Shown here: one piece after another, positions 40,782 to 50,462 of the stretch
How the letters are laid out: each line of letters starts with the position of its first letter
Numbering within the stretch: position 1 is the first letter of the stretch
NCBI RefSeq assembly: GCF_000381985.1
Contig: NZ_KB907345.1
Coordinates: 62,001-126,000, forward strand
Length of the DNA: 64,000 nucleotides
Source of the DNA: Novispirillum itersonii subsp. itersonii ATCC 12639
GTDB taxonomy: Bacteria; Pseudomonadota; Alphaproteobacteria; Rhodospirillales; Rhodospirillaceae
Reading direction: 5' to 3'
Made by a program: the position numbers and the translations under genes
Notes under the pieces: generated by a model
The model's input: the letters and a program-made list of their open reading frames with translations, nothing else
What the model was told of the DNA's origin: nothing
Databases searched by the model: none

Positions 40782-42869
40782 ATGGCCTTGAAAGGCATGT
40801 TGAAAGCGGTTCGTACCAACGCAGGGAATAACGGGGTCGGATCAGGTGTTGGGGGGGGCTTTCTCGGCTCTCTCCGGATTAAGTACAAGATCTTCCTCGG
40901 CTTCGTGACACTGCTGCTGCTGGTGGCAATGCTGGCTGCCATCGCGGTGTCATCGTCCCGCACCACCCGCACGGCGGTAATGACCTATGAGACGGCCGCC
41001 ACCGAGGCCGCTGCGGTGCAGAAGCTGAAAAATGACTTTCTGGCCATGCGTCTGAGCATCCGCGACTTTGTGGTCAGTGGCCGCGATGCCGACGCCGCCG
41101 ATGCCCGTAAGCGCTTCATCGAAATCAACGATGCGGTTGATGCCCTGAAGGGGCACGCCGCGCCGGAGAAGGTGAAGGCACTGGAAGAGATCCAGACCGA
41201 TCTGCAGACCTATATGCGCTATTTCGGCGATGTGGTCCGTCACCAGACCCAGTTGCAGGCCACCACCACCCTGACCTTTGATCCTGCCGGACAGAACATG
41301 GTGGAAAACCTGAGCGTCCTGCAGACGGAACTGGAGACCGCCAATCAGTACGAGGCGATTTCTTACGTCCGTGCCGCTACCGACAAGGCGTTGCAGTCGC
41401 GTCTGTACGGCACCATGTACCTTGGCCGCTTCAAGCGGGAGCTGGCGGACCGGACCAATACCCTGCTGAAGGATATGGAAACGCCGATGGATCTGATCGG
41501 CTATGCCATCCCGAAAGACTCCTCATCCCGGGTGTTTTACGAGGATGCCAAATCCCATTACAACGAATTCCGCGAGGCGTTCACCGAAGCCTCCACCCGG
41601 CTGGTCACCCTGCGGACTCTGCTGGATGGCCCGATGAAGATCCTGTCAGACAAGCTCGACACCCTGTTTGACGATATCGTTCAGGAATCCGTGGCGGAGC
41701 AGGATGGCATTCAGGAATCCATGGGCAAGACCATGACCGCCACCGAAACCACCCTGATCGCTGCGGCCCTCGTCGGGCTGGGGCTGGGTGTGGTGCTGGC
41801 GGTGGTGCTGGGCAACGGCCTGTCGCGCCCGATCGGCCGGATGACCACGGCCATGCAGGAACTGGCACGCGGTAATCTGTCGGTCGCCATCCCGGCCATG
41901 GGGCGGCGCGATGAAATCGGTGAGATGGCCGGGGCGATGGCCGTGTTTAAGGAAAACGCCCTGCGGGCGCGGGAGCTGGAGGAAGAACAGCAGAAAGCCG
42001 CGATCCGCACCGAAGAAGAGCGCCGCGAGCTGATGCAGACGATGGCGAATGACTTCCAGGACAGTGTCGGTCACATCATTGATGCGGTCAGTGCTTCGGC
42101 AACCCAGCTGAAGGAAACCGCGCAGATGATGAGCGGCAGCGCCACCGATGCGGCTGACCGGGCCTCGGCGGTTGCCAACGCGTCGGAAGAAGCCACCACC
42201 AATGTGCAGACGGTGGCGGCAGCGGCGGAAGAACTGGGGGGCTCAATCTCTGAGATTGCCCGTCAGGTCACCCATTCCTCGCAGATTCCCCATCAGGCGG
42301 TGCAGCAGGCGCAGCGCACCGACGAAATGGTGCAGGGTCTTGCCACCTCTGCCCAGAAGATCGGTGAAGTGGTGGCGATGATCACCGACATTGCCAATCA
42401 GACCAACCTGCTGGCCCTGAACGCCACGATTGAGGCTGCCCGGGCCGGGGACGCCGGTAAGGGCTTTGCCGTGGTTGCCAATGAGGTGAAGAGTCTGGCG
42501 ACCCAGACCGGCCGCGCGACGGAGGAGATTTCTTCGCAGATCGGCGGTATCCAGACTGCCACCGGCGAAGCGGTGTCCGCCATTCAGGCGATCAGCGGCA
42601 TCATTGCCCAGATTGATGAAATCAGCAGCGCGATTGCCAGTGCGGTGGAAGAGCAGGGCGCGGCAACGCGTGAAATTACCAACAATGTCCACCGGGCTGC
42701 CGATGGAACGCAGGGCGTGGCTGAGCATATTCAGGGCGTTACCCGGGCTGCCCAGCAGACCGGCGATGCCTCTGCCTCGGTGCTGACGGCTGCGGGAGAA
42801 CTGTCCAGTCAGGCGGAAATGCTGTCGGAAAAGATGAGCAGCTTCCTTGCCCAGATCCGGGCCGGTTAA
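40782..42869 (+). CDS. Methyl-accepting chemotaxis protein
   Basis: A 695-residue chemoreceptor. A membrane helix at about residues 38-60, a helical periplasmic ligand domain (about 60-320) and a second helix (about 325-350) precede a HAMP domain ([38 protein letters not shown]). The cytoplasmic signalling tip is typical: [47 protein letters not shown]. No C-terminal CheR-binding pentapeptide is seen. The strong AAGGAGG ends just 1 nt before ATG 40782; TTG 40788 (7 nt) or ATG 40797 may be the true start. No che genes are in the window. Confidence 0.93.
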   Translation: MALKGMLKAVRTNAGNNGVGSGVGGGFLGSLRIKYKIFLGFVTLLLLVAMLAAIAVSSSRTTRTAVMTYETAATEAAAVQKLKNDFLAMRLSIRDFVVSGRDADAADARKRFIEINDAVDALKGHAAPEKVKALEEIQTDLQTYMRYFGDVVRHQTQLQATTTLTFDPAGQNMVENLSVLQTELETANQYEAISYVRAATDKALQSRLYGTMYLGRFKRELADRTNTLLKDMETPMDLIGYAIPKDSSSRVFYEDAKSHYNEFREAFTEASTRLVTLRTLLDGPMKILSDKLDTLFDDIVQESVAEQDGIQESMGKTMTATETTLIAAALVGLGLGVVLAVVLGNGLSRPIGRMTTAMQELARGNLSVAIPAMGRRDEIGEMAGAMAVFKENALRARELEEEQQKAAIRTEEERRELMQTMANDFQDSVGHIIDAVSASATQLKETAQMMSGSATDAADRASAVANASEEATTNVQTVAAAAEELGGSISEIARQVTHSSQIPHQAVQQAQRTDEMVQGLATSAQKIGEVVAMITDIANQTNLLALNATIEAARAGDAGKGFAVVANEVKSLATQTGRATEEISSQIGGIQTATGEAVSAIQAISGIIAQIDEISSAIASAVEEQGAATREITNNVHRAADGTQGVAEHIQGVTRAAQQTGDASASVLTAAGELSSQAEMLSEKMSSFLAQIRAG

Positions 42870-42913
42870 TCCCGCTCGACCACTGTTTCATACGATATTG
42901 CGGTACAAGACAG

Positions 42914-42945
42914 AACACCCGCCGGGGCATTCCGGCGGGTGTTTT
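42914..42945. terminator. Intrinsic terminator between chemoreceptor and response regulator
   Basis: AACACCCGCCGG pairs with CCGGCGGGTGTT around GGCATT and is followed by TT. It lies between convergent genes and may serve both. Confidence 0.88.
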
Positions 42946-42982
42946 CTCATATCAGCTCCGTTGCGATCCGCGAGGGGGGGGC

Positions 42983-43657
42983 TCATCCCGGTGTCAGGGC
43001 GTAGCCGACACCGCGCACGGTGATGATCGGGGCCTCTTCGGTGTCGCTGCGCATTTTACGGCGCAGGCGGGCAATCAGGGTGTCAACGGTGTGGCTGCTG
43101 ACGCTGCGCGGGTCGCGGTTGCTGATCACATCCAGCAGAAAATCCCGGCTGACCGCCTGAGGGCGCTGGGCGGCCATAGCGGCAAGGATGTTGAATTCCC
43201 CGGAGGTCAGTTCCAGCATCTGGCCATTGGGGCGGAACAGTTCCCGCCGGACGGTGTCGAGGATCCACCCATCGAAGGTTACCACGGTGTCGGCGGTGGC
43301 GGTCCGGCGCAGCACGCTGTTGATGCGGGCCAGCAGAGCGCGCAGGTTGACCGGCTTGGTCACATAATCGTCCCCCCCGGCATCCAGTCCGGCGATGACA
43401 TCGTCGTCGGCACTGCGGCTGGTCAGGAAGATCAGGCGGCAGGTGTCGGCCAGCCGCAGCGAGCGGGCCAGTTCGATGCCGTCCGCATCGGGCAGGTTGA
43501 CATCCAGCACGATCAGCGCCGGGGCCTGCCGCAGCAGGGCATCGCGCATTTCTGCGGCGGAACGGGCGCGCAGGCAGGTAAATCCCTGATTTTCCAGATA
43601 TCCGGCGACAAGCTCCAGACTTTCGGGGGAATCTTCGACAACAAGGATGGTGGTCAC
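42983..43657 (-). CDS. OmpR-family response regulator
   Basis: A 224-residue two-component regulator. The receiver domain (1-115) has the acidic pair VVEDS, the phosphoacceptor Asp52 in IVLDVNLPDADG, FLTSR and the conserved Lys in VTKPVN. The C-terminal winged helix (130-222) contains LTSGEFNILAAMAAQRPQAVSRDFLLDVI and SSHTVDTLIARLRRKM. It binds DNA after phosphorylation. The start is a GTG at 43657 whose last bases overlap the stop of the upstream kinase (GTGA), so the pair is translationally coupled. Target genes are not evident in the window. Confidence 0.93.
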   Translation of the reverse strand: MTTILVVEDSPESLELVAGYLENQGFTCLRARSAAEMRDALLRQAPALIVLDVNLPDADGIELARSLRLADTCRLIFLTSRSADDDVIAGLDAGGDDYVTKPVNLRALLARINSVLRRTATADTVVTFDGWILDTVRRELFRPNGQMLELTSGEFNILAAMAAQRPQAVSRDFLLDVISNRDPRSVSSHTVDTLIARLRRKMRSDTEEAPIITVRGVGYALTPG

Positions 43658-46293
43658 GGTCCGGCGGCCTTTCGGCTGTGGGGGGGAACGGTGGCGGTGG
43701 CGGTGGCATCGGCCCCGGTCAGGCTGGCCTCCACATCGGTGATCAGGGTGGCAATGGTTTCCTGCAGTGTCTGACGGCAGCGGATTAACCGCAGGGCAGT
43801 CCCGGTTTCGCTGTCGTCCGGCGGGGCCGACAGCTCCTGCATCACGGCATCCGCACGGGCGGCAGCGGCCCGGAAGCGCATGTTTCCGGCGCTGCCCTTC
43901 AGGCGGTGGGCAATCTGGTGCAGGGTGTCCCGGTCGTGGCCGGGCGGGGCCAGATGGTCGGCCAGGTCGCGCAGGCCGTCCAGCATCAGGTGGCGCAGCC
44001 GCCGCACCTGATCGGGGCCCATCAGGGCATCAAGGGGTTCATCCGTGTCAGGGCTGCTCTGTGATAGTGGCAGCAACGGCATGGCGGCATCCGGCAGGGT
44101 CCCGGCGGGCAGGACCTGATGCGCCCCGGCGGTGATCAGCAGATCGTCCAGCCCGGGGGCGGTCCCTGCCTGCCCGCTGCCGGGATCAGCGGGGACGACA
44201 ATGATTTCCGCTGGCAGGGCGTGGCTGTTGTTGACCGCCGCCGCATGGCGCAGGAACGGGGCAACGGCGGCGGGGTCAGCGTCAGGGACCAGCAACAGGG
44301 CGTCAAAGGCCCGGGCTGCCAGCATCGACAGTGCCGCCTGATCGTTGCGGCAGGGAAAGACCCGGTGGCCATGACGCCGCAGGGCATCCGTCCAGTCCTG
44401 CACCGCATCCCCGGCCCGCAGCAGGATGTCAAGGCTGCGCGGCGGTGTTTCCGCCGCCGCTGCCGGGGTGGCGGCACTGACCTGCCGCAGGACCGCCAGC
44501 AGATGTGCGGGGGCAAACGGCTTGGTGACGTGGGCGACCATGCCCGCCTCGTGACAGCGGCGGATATCGTTCTGCATGGCATTGGCGGTCAGGGCCACCA
44601 CCGGCACCTGCCCGAACGGGGCGGGCAGGGCACGGATACGGCGGGTGGCCTCCGGGCCGTCGATGCCGGGCATCTGCATATCCATCAGAATCACGTCGTA
44701 GTGGCGTTCCGCCGCCAGCGCCACGGCTTCCGCCCCGCCTGCAACCACATCGGTCCGGTGTCCGGCCCGGCGCAGCACCTCGACCGTCACCTGCTGATTG
44801 ACCGGATCATCCTCGACCACCAGCAGGGACAGGGCCGGGGCCGCGGGGGCGGCCTCCTCCACCGGGGCCGGAGGGTCCGGCGTTGCCGCCGGGCGGACCG
44901 GTAGGGTCAGGGTAAAGCGGCTGCCTGCATCGGGGGCGCTGCTGACGGCAATGGTACCGCCCATCTGTTCCGCCAGCCTGCGGCAGATCGCCAGCCCCAG
45001 ACCGGCCCCGCCGAAGCGGCGGCTGATTGAGGCGTCGGCCTGACTGAAGGCCTGAAAAATACGGTCCTGCTGGTCGGGGGGGATGCCGATGCCGGTATCG
45101 GCGACGGTCAGGATCAGCCGTGCCGGGGCACTGTCTGCCGCTGGGTCTGTCGCTGGGGCTGTCGCTGGGTCTGCCGCTGGGGGGGCAACCTGCACCCGCA
45201 CGCGGACCCCGCCGGTCAGGGTAAACTTGACAGCATTGCCGAGCAGATTGAACAGAATCTGCCGCAGCCGCACCACATCCCCCTCCACCCACTCCGGGGT
45301 GTCGGGGGCGATGTCGATGGTCAGGCTCAGACCTTTATCGCGGGCGCGCGGTTCCATCAGCTCGGCGACGGCCTGCACGGTGCGGTGCAGGGGCAGGGGG
45401 GCGATGGCGGTCTGTTCCTGCCCGTTATCAAGCCGGGAATAGTCCAGCGCGTCATCCAGCACGGTCAGCAGCCCTTCGGCTGACTGACAGGCGGTTTCCA
45501 GCCGCTGGCGGTCGGCGGCGGGCAGCGGGGAATCCAGAACCAGCCGGATCATCCCCAGCACACCGTTCATCGGGGTGCGGACCTCGTGGCTCATCACCGC
45601 CAGAAACTCGGCCTTGGCGCGGGCCCCGGCCTCGGCGGCCTCCTTGGCTTCCTTTAAAATCTGGTTGGTACGGCGTTCCCGCTCGATCTGTAGGTATTCT
45701 TCCCGTTGCAGGCGGTTGAACTGACCGCGTGTGACCCACCCGGCGACAAAGGCGGCGGTGATCATCATGCCGATCACCGCCAGATCCGACGGGCTTTCGG
45801 GGTCGGGGCGCAGCACCCCCCAGAACAGCAGGCTGATCAGCGGCCCATAGGCCGCCACTGACGCCGCCGCCCGGAAGCTGCCGGGCAGGCAGATGAACAG
45901 GGCGATCGACATCAGCGGCAACAGGATGCCGCCATGCCGGTCCAGCGCCGGATGATTGAAGATCAGGGCATTCAGGGTCAGGAACAGGTATTGCTGGGCA
46001 TAGGTGGTCCACACAATCGCCCGGCTGCTGCGGGCCCGGCTCAGGGCCAGCAGGGCGGCCAGCCCGATCAGGGCGATCAGGATCCGGTCGGCGACGAAAA
46101 ACAGCAGCCGGTCGCCGGACAGCAGCAGCAGGTCAAACGGCAGAAACCCCAGCGAGGTCAGGGTGGTGGCAGCCACGCACAGTTTGGCCGTGCCCAGCGC
46201 CCGGGGCACTGAGACGGTCAGAAAAATCCTCTCCCGGCTCCGGTTTCTGAATTCACCGGTCCAGGCGATGATGCTGCGGTGTCCGGAGAACAT
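43654..46293 (-). CDS. Hybrid sensor histidine kinase with receiver and Hpt domains
   Basis: An 879-residue membrane kinase. Residues 25-190 contain about six hydrophobic helices with no large periplasmic loop. A coiled coil (195-230) leads to HisKA with FLAVMSHEVRTPMNG (His236) and an HATPase with NLLGNAVKFT, DTGIGIP and GGAGLGLAICRRL. A receiver domain with DVILMDMQMPGIDG and TKPFAP follows, then a second receiver-like region in which the acceptor Asp is not recognisable. An Hpt domain with IAHRLKGSAGNM ends it. The phosphorelay His-Asp-His to the coupled OmpR regulator is expected. The ATG at 46293 starts the first plausible hydrophilic leader. The signal is unknown. Confidence 0.9.
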   Translation of the reverse strand: MFSGHRSIIAWTGEFRNRSRERIFLTVSVPRALGTAKLCVAATTLTSLGFLPFDLLLLSGDRLLFFVADRILIALIGLAALLALSRARSSRAIVWTTYAQQYLFLTLNALIFNHPALDRHGGILLPLMSIALFICLPGSFRAAASVAAYGPLISLLFWGVLRPDPESPSDLAVIGMMITAAFVAGWVTRGQFNRLQREEYLQIERERRTNQILKEAKEAAEAGARAKAEFLAVMSHEVRTPMNGVLGMIRLVLDSPLPAADRQRLETACQSAEGLLTVLDDALDYSRLDNGQEQTAIAPLPLHRTVQAVAELMEPRARDKGLSLTIDIAPDTPEWVEGDVVRLRQILFNLLGNAVKFTLTGGVRVRVQVAPPAADPATAPATDPAADSAPARLILTVADTGIGIPPDQQDRIFQAFSQADASISRRFGGAGLGLAICRRLAEQMGGTIAVSSAPDAGSRFTLTLPVRPAATPDPPAPVEEAAPAAPALSLLVVEDDPVNQQVTVEVLRRAGHRTDVVAGGAEAVALAAERHYDVILMDMQMPGIDGPEATRRIRALPAPFGQVPVVALTANAMQNDIRRCHEAGMVAHVTKPFAPAHLLAVLRQVSAATPAAAAETPPRSLDILLRAGDAVQDWTDALRRHGHRVFPCRNDQAALSMLAARAFDALLLVPDADPAAVAPFLRHAAAVNNSHALPAEIIVVPADPGSGQAGTAPGLDDLLITAGAHQVLPAGTLPDAAMPLLPLSQSSPDTDEPLDALMGPDQVRRLRHLMLDGLRDLADHLAPPGHDRDTLHQIAHRLKGSAGNMRFRAAAARADAVMQELSAPPDDSETGTALRLIRCRQTLQETIATLITDVEASLTGADATATATVPPHSRKAAGP

Positions 46294-46779
46294 CAGGCCC
46301 CGTCCCTTTCCCCATAGTGTGGCCGTCGCCCCGTGCGGTGCGGCCTGCCGCTCTCTTCTGCCCCCAGAAGAGACCCACAAAACAGCGGGGATCCCCCGGC
46401 GGAACAAAATCCGCCGGGGGATCCCCGGGCCAGAGCATGGTACAGGGGATCTGCCGTCAGGGGAAGTCAACTGAGGGGCGCAGACTCCTGCAGGATGATC
46501 AACGCCCGGCGAGGTTTTGGGCTGCTGTTTTGGTATAAGGGGTGCATATTGGATACAGAACCTGCGCTTATCCCCAGGGGCGGGTAGGGTAGGGGTGGGG
46601 AAAGTGTAGGTCCATTTCGTGCAGAACCCACCCACAGGTAATATTCTGTCGAATTTTTTGGGGGAAATCGGAATTTCCTGTCGTTGAGGGCTTCACAACG
46701 GCCCCCCGTTACAGGCATGGTTAGGCCCATATTGCTGCAACTCCAACACAATTGGAACAGGCACAAGGGATACGCCCAA
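46294..46779. promoter_or_regulatory. Divergent region: 14-bp inverted repeat and G-run tract
   Basis: 486 bp between the kinase and pntAA starts, with no gene seen. GATCCCCCGGCGGA (46390-46403) and TCCGCCGGGGGATC (46410-46423) are perfect arms with loop ACAAAA, about 100 bp before the kinase start. At 46577-46600 five G runs (4,3,3,4,4) are separated by 1-2 nt on the + strand, a strong G-quadruplex-type pattern about 180 bp before pntAA. Promoter boxes could not be assigned with confidence. Confidence 0.65.
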
Positions 46780-47940
46780 ATGAAGATCGCCATACCGAAG
46801 GAGCGCCGCGCCGGAGAACTGCGCGTGGCCGCATCCCCGGAGACGGTGAAGAAGCTGATCGGCCTCGGTTACACTGTTGTGATCGAAGCCGGTGCGGGGG
46901 AGGGATCATCCTTCCCCGATGCCCAGTTCACCGAAGCCGGAGCCACCGTCGCCGCGGATGCCGCAGCGCTGTCTGACGCCGATATCATCCTGAAGGTCCG
47001 CCGTCCGCTGACCGCAGAGGAAGGCACCGATGAAACCGCCTCGTATAAAGAAGGCGCGGTGCTGTTCTGCCAGCTGGATGCCCTGACCCAGCCCGCCGTG
47101 GTCGACGCGCTGAAGGCCCGTAAGGTGACCTCCTTCGCGATGGAGCTGATGCCCCGCATCACCCGGGCCCAGTCGATGGATATCCTGTCATCGCAGAATA
47201 ACCTTGCCGGATACCGTGCTGTCATTGATGGGGCGGCGGAATTCGGGCGGGCGTTTCCGATGATGATGACGGCGGCGGGTACCGTTGCCCCGGCCCGTGT
47301 GCTGGTGTTCGGTGCCGGTGTCGCCGGTCTTCAGGCCGTTGCCACCGCCAAGCGCCTTGGCGCGGTGGTGCATGCCACCGACGTGCGCCCGGCCACCAAG
47401 GAACAGGTGGAATCCCTGGGCGGCAAGTTTGTCGTCGTTGACGAAGCCATGGAAAAAGAGGCGGAAACCGCCGGTGGCTACGCCAAGGAAATGCCGGCGG
47501 AATACTTCGTCAAGCAGAAGCAGGTGGTCGGTGAGTTTCTGAAAAAGGCGGACATCGCCATCACCACCGCACTGATTCCGGGCCGGAAGGCCCCGACCCT
47601 GATCACCGAAGAGCAGGTGAAGACGATGAAGCCGGGCTCGGTGATCATCGATCTGGCCGCCGAGCAGGGCGGTAACTGCGAATGCACGGTGCCGGGTGAG
47701 GTGGTGATCCGCCACGGGGTCAAGATCGTCGGCCATACCAATGTCGCCAGCCGTCTGCCCGGTGATTCCTCCGCCCTGTTCGCCCGCAACCTGTTCAACT
47801 TCGTCCAGCTTCTGACCGACAAGGGGGAAAAGACCCTGAAGATCAACTGGGAGGATGATCTGGTGAAGGGCACCTGCGTCACCCGCGACGGCGCGGTGGT
47901 GCATCCGGCGCTGGCGGCCGCGCCCGCCGCCGCAGGCTGA
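46780..47940 (+). CDS. pntAA: NAD(P) transhydrogenase subunit alpha part 1 (NAD(H)-binding domain I)
   Basis: A 386-residue soluble subunit of the proton-translocating transhydrogenase, close in length to the Rhodospirillum rubrum protein. Visible are [43 protein letters not shown], the Rossmann motif [35 protein letters not shown] and [14 protein letters not shown]. It binds NAD(H) and passes hydride to the PntB domain. It starts a three-gene operon. The split into PntAA, PntAB and PntB is characteristic of Rhodospirillales and relatives. Confidence 0.96.
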   Translation: MKIAIPKERRAGELRVAASPETVKKLIGLGYTVVIEAGAGEGSSFPDAQFTEAGATVAADAAALSDADIILKVRRPLTAEEGTDETASYKEGAVLFCQLDALTQPAVVDALKARKVTSFAMELMPRITRAQSMDILSSQNNLAGYRAVIDGAAEFGRAFPMMMTAAGTVAPARVLVFGAGVAGLQAVATAKRLGAVVHATDVRPATKEQVESLGGKFVVVDEAMEKEAETAGGYAKEMPAEYFVKQKQVVGEFLKKADIAITTALIPGRKAPTLITEEQVKTMKPGSVIIDLAAEQGGNCECTVPGEVVIRHGVKIVGHTNVASRLPGDSSALFARNLFNFVQLLTDKGEKTLKINWEDDLVKGTCVTRDGAVVHPALAAAPAAAG

Positions 47941-47957
47941 CAGGGAGGACAGGGATA

Positions 47958-48377
47958 ATGGATCAATCTGTTCAGGCCATTCAGGAAGCCGCCAAGGTGG
48001 TGGCCCAGCAGGCCAGCGAACTGGCGATGAAGGCACAGGTTCTGGCGGCGCAGGCCGCCGCCACCTCGGCGCAGGCCGGGGCCGCCCATGGCGGGAATGA
48101 GTTCTGGTATCTGTTCACCATCTTCATTCTGGCGTGTTTCGTCGGGTTCTATGTGGTGTGGTCGGTCACTCCGGCCCTGCACTCGCCGCTGATGGGCGTG
48201 ACCAACGCCATCAGCTCGGTGATCATCGTCGGCGCCCTGATCGCGACCGGCCCGGTTGATTTCACCGGCTCGAAGATTCTCGGCTTCTTTGCCGTGCTTC
48301 TGGCTGCGGTGAACATCTTCGGCGGCTTTATCGTGACGCAGCGGATGCTCCAGATGTTCAAGAAAAAGGGCAAGTAA
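47958..48377 (+). CDS. pntAB: NAD(P) transhydrogenase subunit alpha part 2 (membrane)
   Basis: A 139-residue membrane subunit. An alanine/glutamine-rich N-terminal helix (residues 1-45) precedes about three transmembrane segments (about 48-70, 76-100, 105-130). [25 protein letters not shown] is the conserved PntA C-terminal membrane block, which forms part of the proton channel with PntB. It sits 17 bp after pntAA and 15 bp before pntB. Confidence 0.95.
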   Translation: MDQSVQAIQEAAKVVAQQASELAMKAQVLAAQAAATSAQAGAAHGGNEFWYLFTIFILACFVGFYVVWSVTPALHSPLMGVTNAISSVIIVGALIATGPVDFTGSKILGFFAVLLAAVNIFGGFIVTQRMLQMFKKKGK

Positions 48378-48392
48378 GGGGAGCCGCATCAG

Positions 48393-49790
48393 ATGAGCGC
48401 CACGGATTTCACCATGGCGGCGTATATCATCGCCGCCGTCTGCTTCATCCTCGCCCTGCGCGGACTGTCGCACCCTGAAAGCGCCCGCAAGGGCAACATG
48501 CTCGGCATGATCGGCATGGGTCTGGCCATTGTCACCACCCTGGTGTCGCCGGTGGTCCAGAGCTATATGCTGATTATCGTCGCCATCGTCATCGGTGGGG
48601 CCATCGGCACCGTCGTCGCCCTGCGGGTGCAGATGACGGCGCTGCCGCAGCTGGTCGCCGCCTTCCACTCGCTGGTCGGTATGGCCGCCGTGCTGGTGGC
48701 TTCTGCTGCCCTGTTCGCGCCGGAAAGCTATGGCATCGGCACCGTCGGCCACATCAAGGCCGGGTCGCTGGTGGAAATGAGTCTGGGTGTTGCCGTCGGG
48801 GCAATCACCTTCTCCGGCTCGGTCATCGCCTTCGGCAAACTGCAGGGCCTGATCTCGGGCAAACCGCTGCAGTTTCCGATGCAGCATCCGCTGAATGCGG
48901 TGCTGGGCATCCTGCTGGTTGTCCTGATCATCTGGTTTGTCAGCACTGAAAGCTATTTTGCCTTCACCCTGCTGGTGATTCTGGCTTTTGCCCTCGGCTT
49001 CCTGCTGATCCTGCCGATCGGCGGGGCGGATATGCCGGTGGTGATTTCGATGCTCAACTCCTACTCCGGCTGGGCAGCCTGCGGCATCGGCTTTACGCTG
49101 GGCAACTCGCTGCTGATCGTGGCCGGGGCACTGGTCGGGGCCTCAGGGGCGATCCTGTCCTACATTATGTGTAAGGGCATGAACCGCTCGATCTTCAACG
49201 TCATCCTCGGCGGCTTCGGCGGCGACAGCGCGGTGGCCTCTGCCGGTGGTCCGGGCGGCGACCGTGCGGTCAAGGCCGGGTCGGCGGAAGATGCGGCCTT
49301 TATCATGAAGAACGCCTCTAAGGTCATCATCGTGCCGGGCTATGGCATGGCGGTGGCGCAGGCCCAGCATTCCCTGCGGGAAATGGCGGATCTGCTGAAG
49401 GCGGAAGGCGTTGACGTCAAGTATGCCATCCATCCGGTGGCAGGCCGTATGCCGGGCCACATGAACGTGCTGCTGGCCGAAGCCAACGTGCCGTATGATG
49501 AGGTATTCGAGCTGGAAGAGATCAACAACGACTTCCAGACCGCCGATGTCGCCTATGTCATCGGGGCCAACGACGTGACCAACCCGGCGGCGAAGACCGA
49601 TCCGGCCAGCCCGATCTACGGGATGCCGATCCTTGATGTCGAAAAAGCCAAGACCGTGCTGTTCATCAAGCGGTCGATGGCCTCGGGGTATGCCGGGGTG
49701 GAGAACGAGCTGTTCTTCCGCGACAACACCATGATGCTGTTCGGCGATGCCAAGAAGATGACCGAAGAGATTGTTCAGTCGCTCGGCTGA
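48393..49790 (+). CDS. pntB: NAD(P) transhydrogenase subunit beta
   Basis: A 465-residue subunit with about nine membrane helices (1-265) and a C-terminal NADP(H)-binding domain III. Domain III has VIIVPGYGMAVAQAQHSL, KYAIHPVAGRMPGHMNVLLAEANVPYD, and NDVTNPAAKTDPASPIYGMPILDVEKAKTVLFIKRSMASGYAGVEN, all typical. The complex uses the proton-motive force to reduce NADP with NADH. The NADPH would support the glutaredoxin encoded next and general oxidative-stress defence. A strong terminator follows. Confidence 0.97.
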   Translation: MSATDFTMAAYIIAAVCFILALRGLSHPESARKGNMLGMIGMGLAIVTTLVSPVVQSYMLIIVAIVIGGAIGTVVALRVQMTALPQLVAAFHSLVGMAAVLVASAALFAPESYGIGTVGHIKAGSLVEMSLGVAVGAITFSGSVIAFGKLQGLISGKPLQFPMQHPLNAVLGILLVVLIIWFVSTESYFAFTLLVILAFALGFLLILPIGGADMPVVISMLNSYSGWAACGIGFTLGNSLLIVAGALVGASGAILSYIMCKGMNRSIFNVILGGFGGDSAVASAGGPGGDRAVKAGSAEDAAFIMKNASKVIIVPGYGMAVAQAQHSLREMADLLKAEGVDVKYAIHPVAGRMPGHMNVLLAEANVPYDEVFELEEINNDFQTADVAYVIGANDVTNPAAKTDPASPIYGMPILDVEKAKTVLFIKRSMASGYAGVENELFFRDNTMMLFGDAKKMTEEIVQSLG

Positions 49791-49818
49791 GCGGGTCTTC
49801 AGGCCTGAGATCTGCACA

Positions 49819-49850
49819 CCCCTCTCCCGGGATACCGGGGGAGGGGTTTG
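49819..49850 (+). terminator. Intrinsic terminator after pntB
   Basis: CCCCTCTCCCGG pairs with CCGGGGGAGGGG around GATA, followed by a T-rich tail. Confidence 0.9.
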
Positions 49851-49869
49851 TTTTGTCAGACTGCAATAA

Positions 49870-49906
49870 ATCTGAAAAAACGATCAAAAATATCGGAACT
49901 ATCGTC
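49870..49906 (+). promoter_or_regulatory. Predicted OxyR-type site upstream of the glutaredoxin gene
   Basis: Four tetranucleotides with exact 7-bp spacing: ATCT, CGAT, ATCG, CGTC. This is the spacing of the OxyR consensus (ATAG, CTAT, ATAG, CTAT separated by 7). A 27-bp part (49881-49907) matches the katG upstream region at 24 positions. It lies 85 bp before the start codon. Confidence 0.7.
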
Positions 49907-49991
49907 TGGAATGACAGGCGCAATCCGCTATGGTGACTGCACCGCGCTGAAGCGCACCCCGCAGACCCGCACATCAGAGAGGGCACCGACG

Positions 49992-50249
49992 ATGAAGGTC
50001 GAGATCTACACCAAAGAAACCTGCATGTTCTGCCACAAGGCGAAGGCCTGGTTTGCCGAACACAACATCCCTTACGAAGAAAAGGATGTCGGGACCACCG
50101 CCGCTTTCTCCGCCATGCAGGAGCGGGTGCCGGGGGCAAAGACCGTGCCGCAGATCCTGATCGACGGTCACGTTATCGGCGGCTGGGATAATCTGTCGGC
50201 CTACGCCGAGCCGATCCTGAAAAAGCTGCGCACCGCCTATCCGGCGTAA
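49992..50249 (+). CDS. grxC: Glutaredoxin (GrxC-like)
   Basis: An 85-residue dithiol glutaredoxin. The active site is TKETCMFCHKAK, with the usual CxxC as Cys-Met-Phe-Cys. KTVPQILIDGHVIGGWDNL gives the cis-proline TVP loop and the GG glutathione-binding motif. It reduces protein disulfides and mixed disulfides with glutathione, with electrons ultimately from NADPH. The ATG at 49992 was chosen; the frame from 49848 is leader. It is transcribed separately from pntB (terminator between), with an OxyR-type site upstream shared with katG. Confidence 0.93.
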   Translation: MKVEIYTKETCMFCHKAKAWFAEHNIPYEEKDVGTTAAFSAMQERVPGAKTVPQILIDGHVIGGWDNLSAYAEPILKKLRTAYPA

Positions 50250-50279
50250 CCCTGTTACAGACTGCTGACCGTTATCCGC

Positions 50280-50311
50280 AGAAGCCTGCCGTCTCACCAC
50301 GGCAGGCTTCT
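50280..50311 (+). terminator. Intrinsic terminator after the glutaredoxin gene
   Basis: AGAAGCCTGCCGT and ACGGCAGGCTTCT form a perfect 13-bp stem with loop CTCACC, followed by a T/G-rich tail. Confidence 0.92.
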
Positions 50312-50462
50312 GTTGTTTTGGGGCAGTCTCTTCCCGACATCATCTGTTTGCATGCGAAAAGGGCCCTGTTTTCGGCGGAAACAGTTGTGCCGTTTCTTAT
50401 GAGGGATACCCTGTTTGAGGGGAGCATCGTTGCCCCTTGGCCGTCCCCGTAACAGTGGAGAA

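Noticed and set aside
40622-40831. 69-residue frame before the chemoreceptor
   Set aside because: No good ribosome site, overlaps the chemoreceptor start and shows no coding-like composition.
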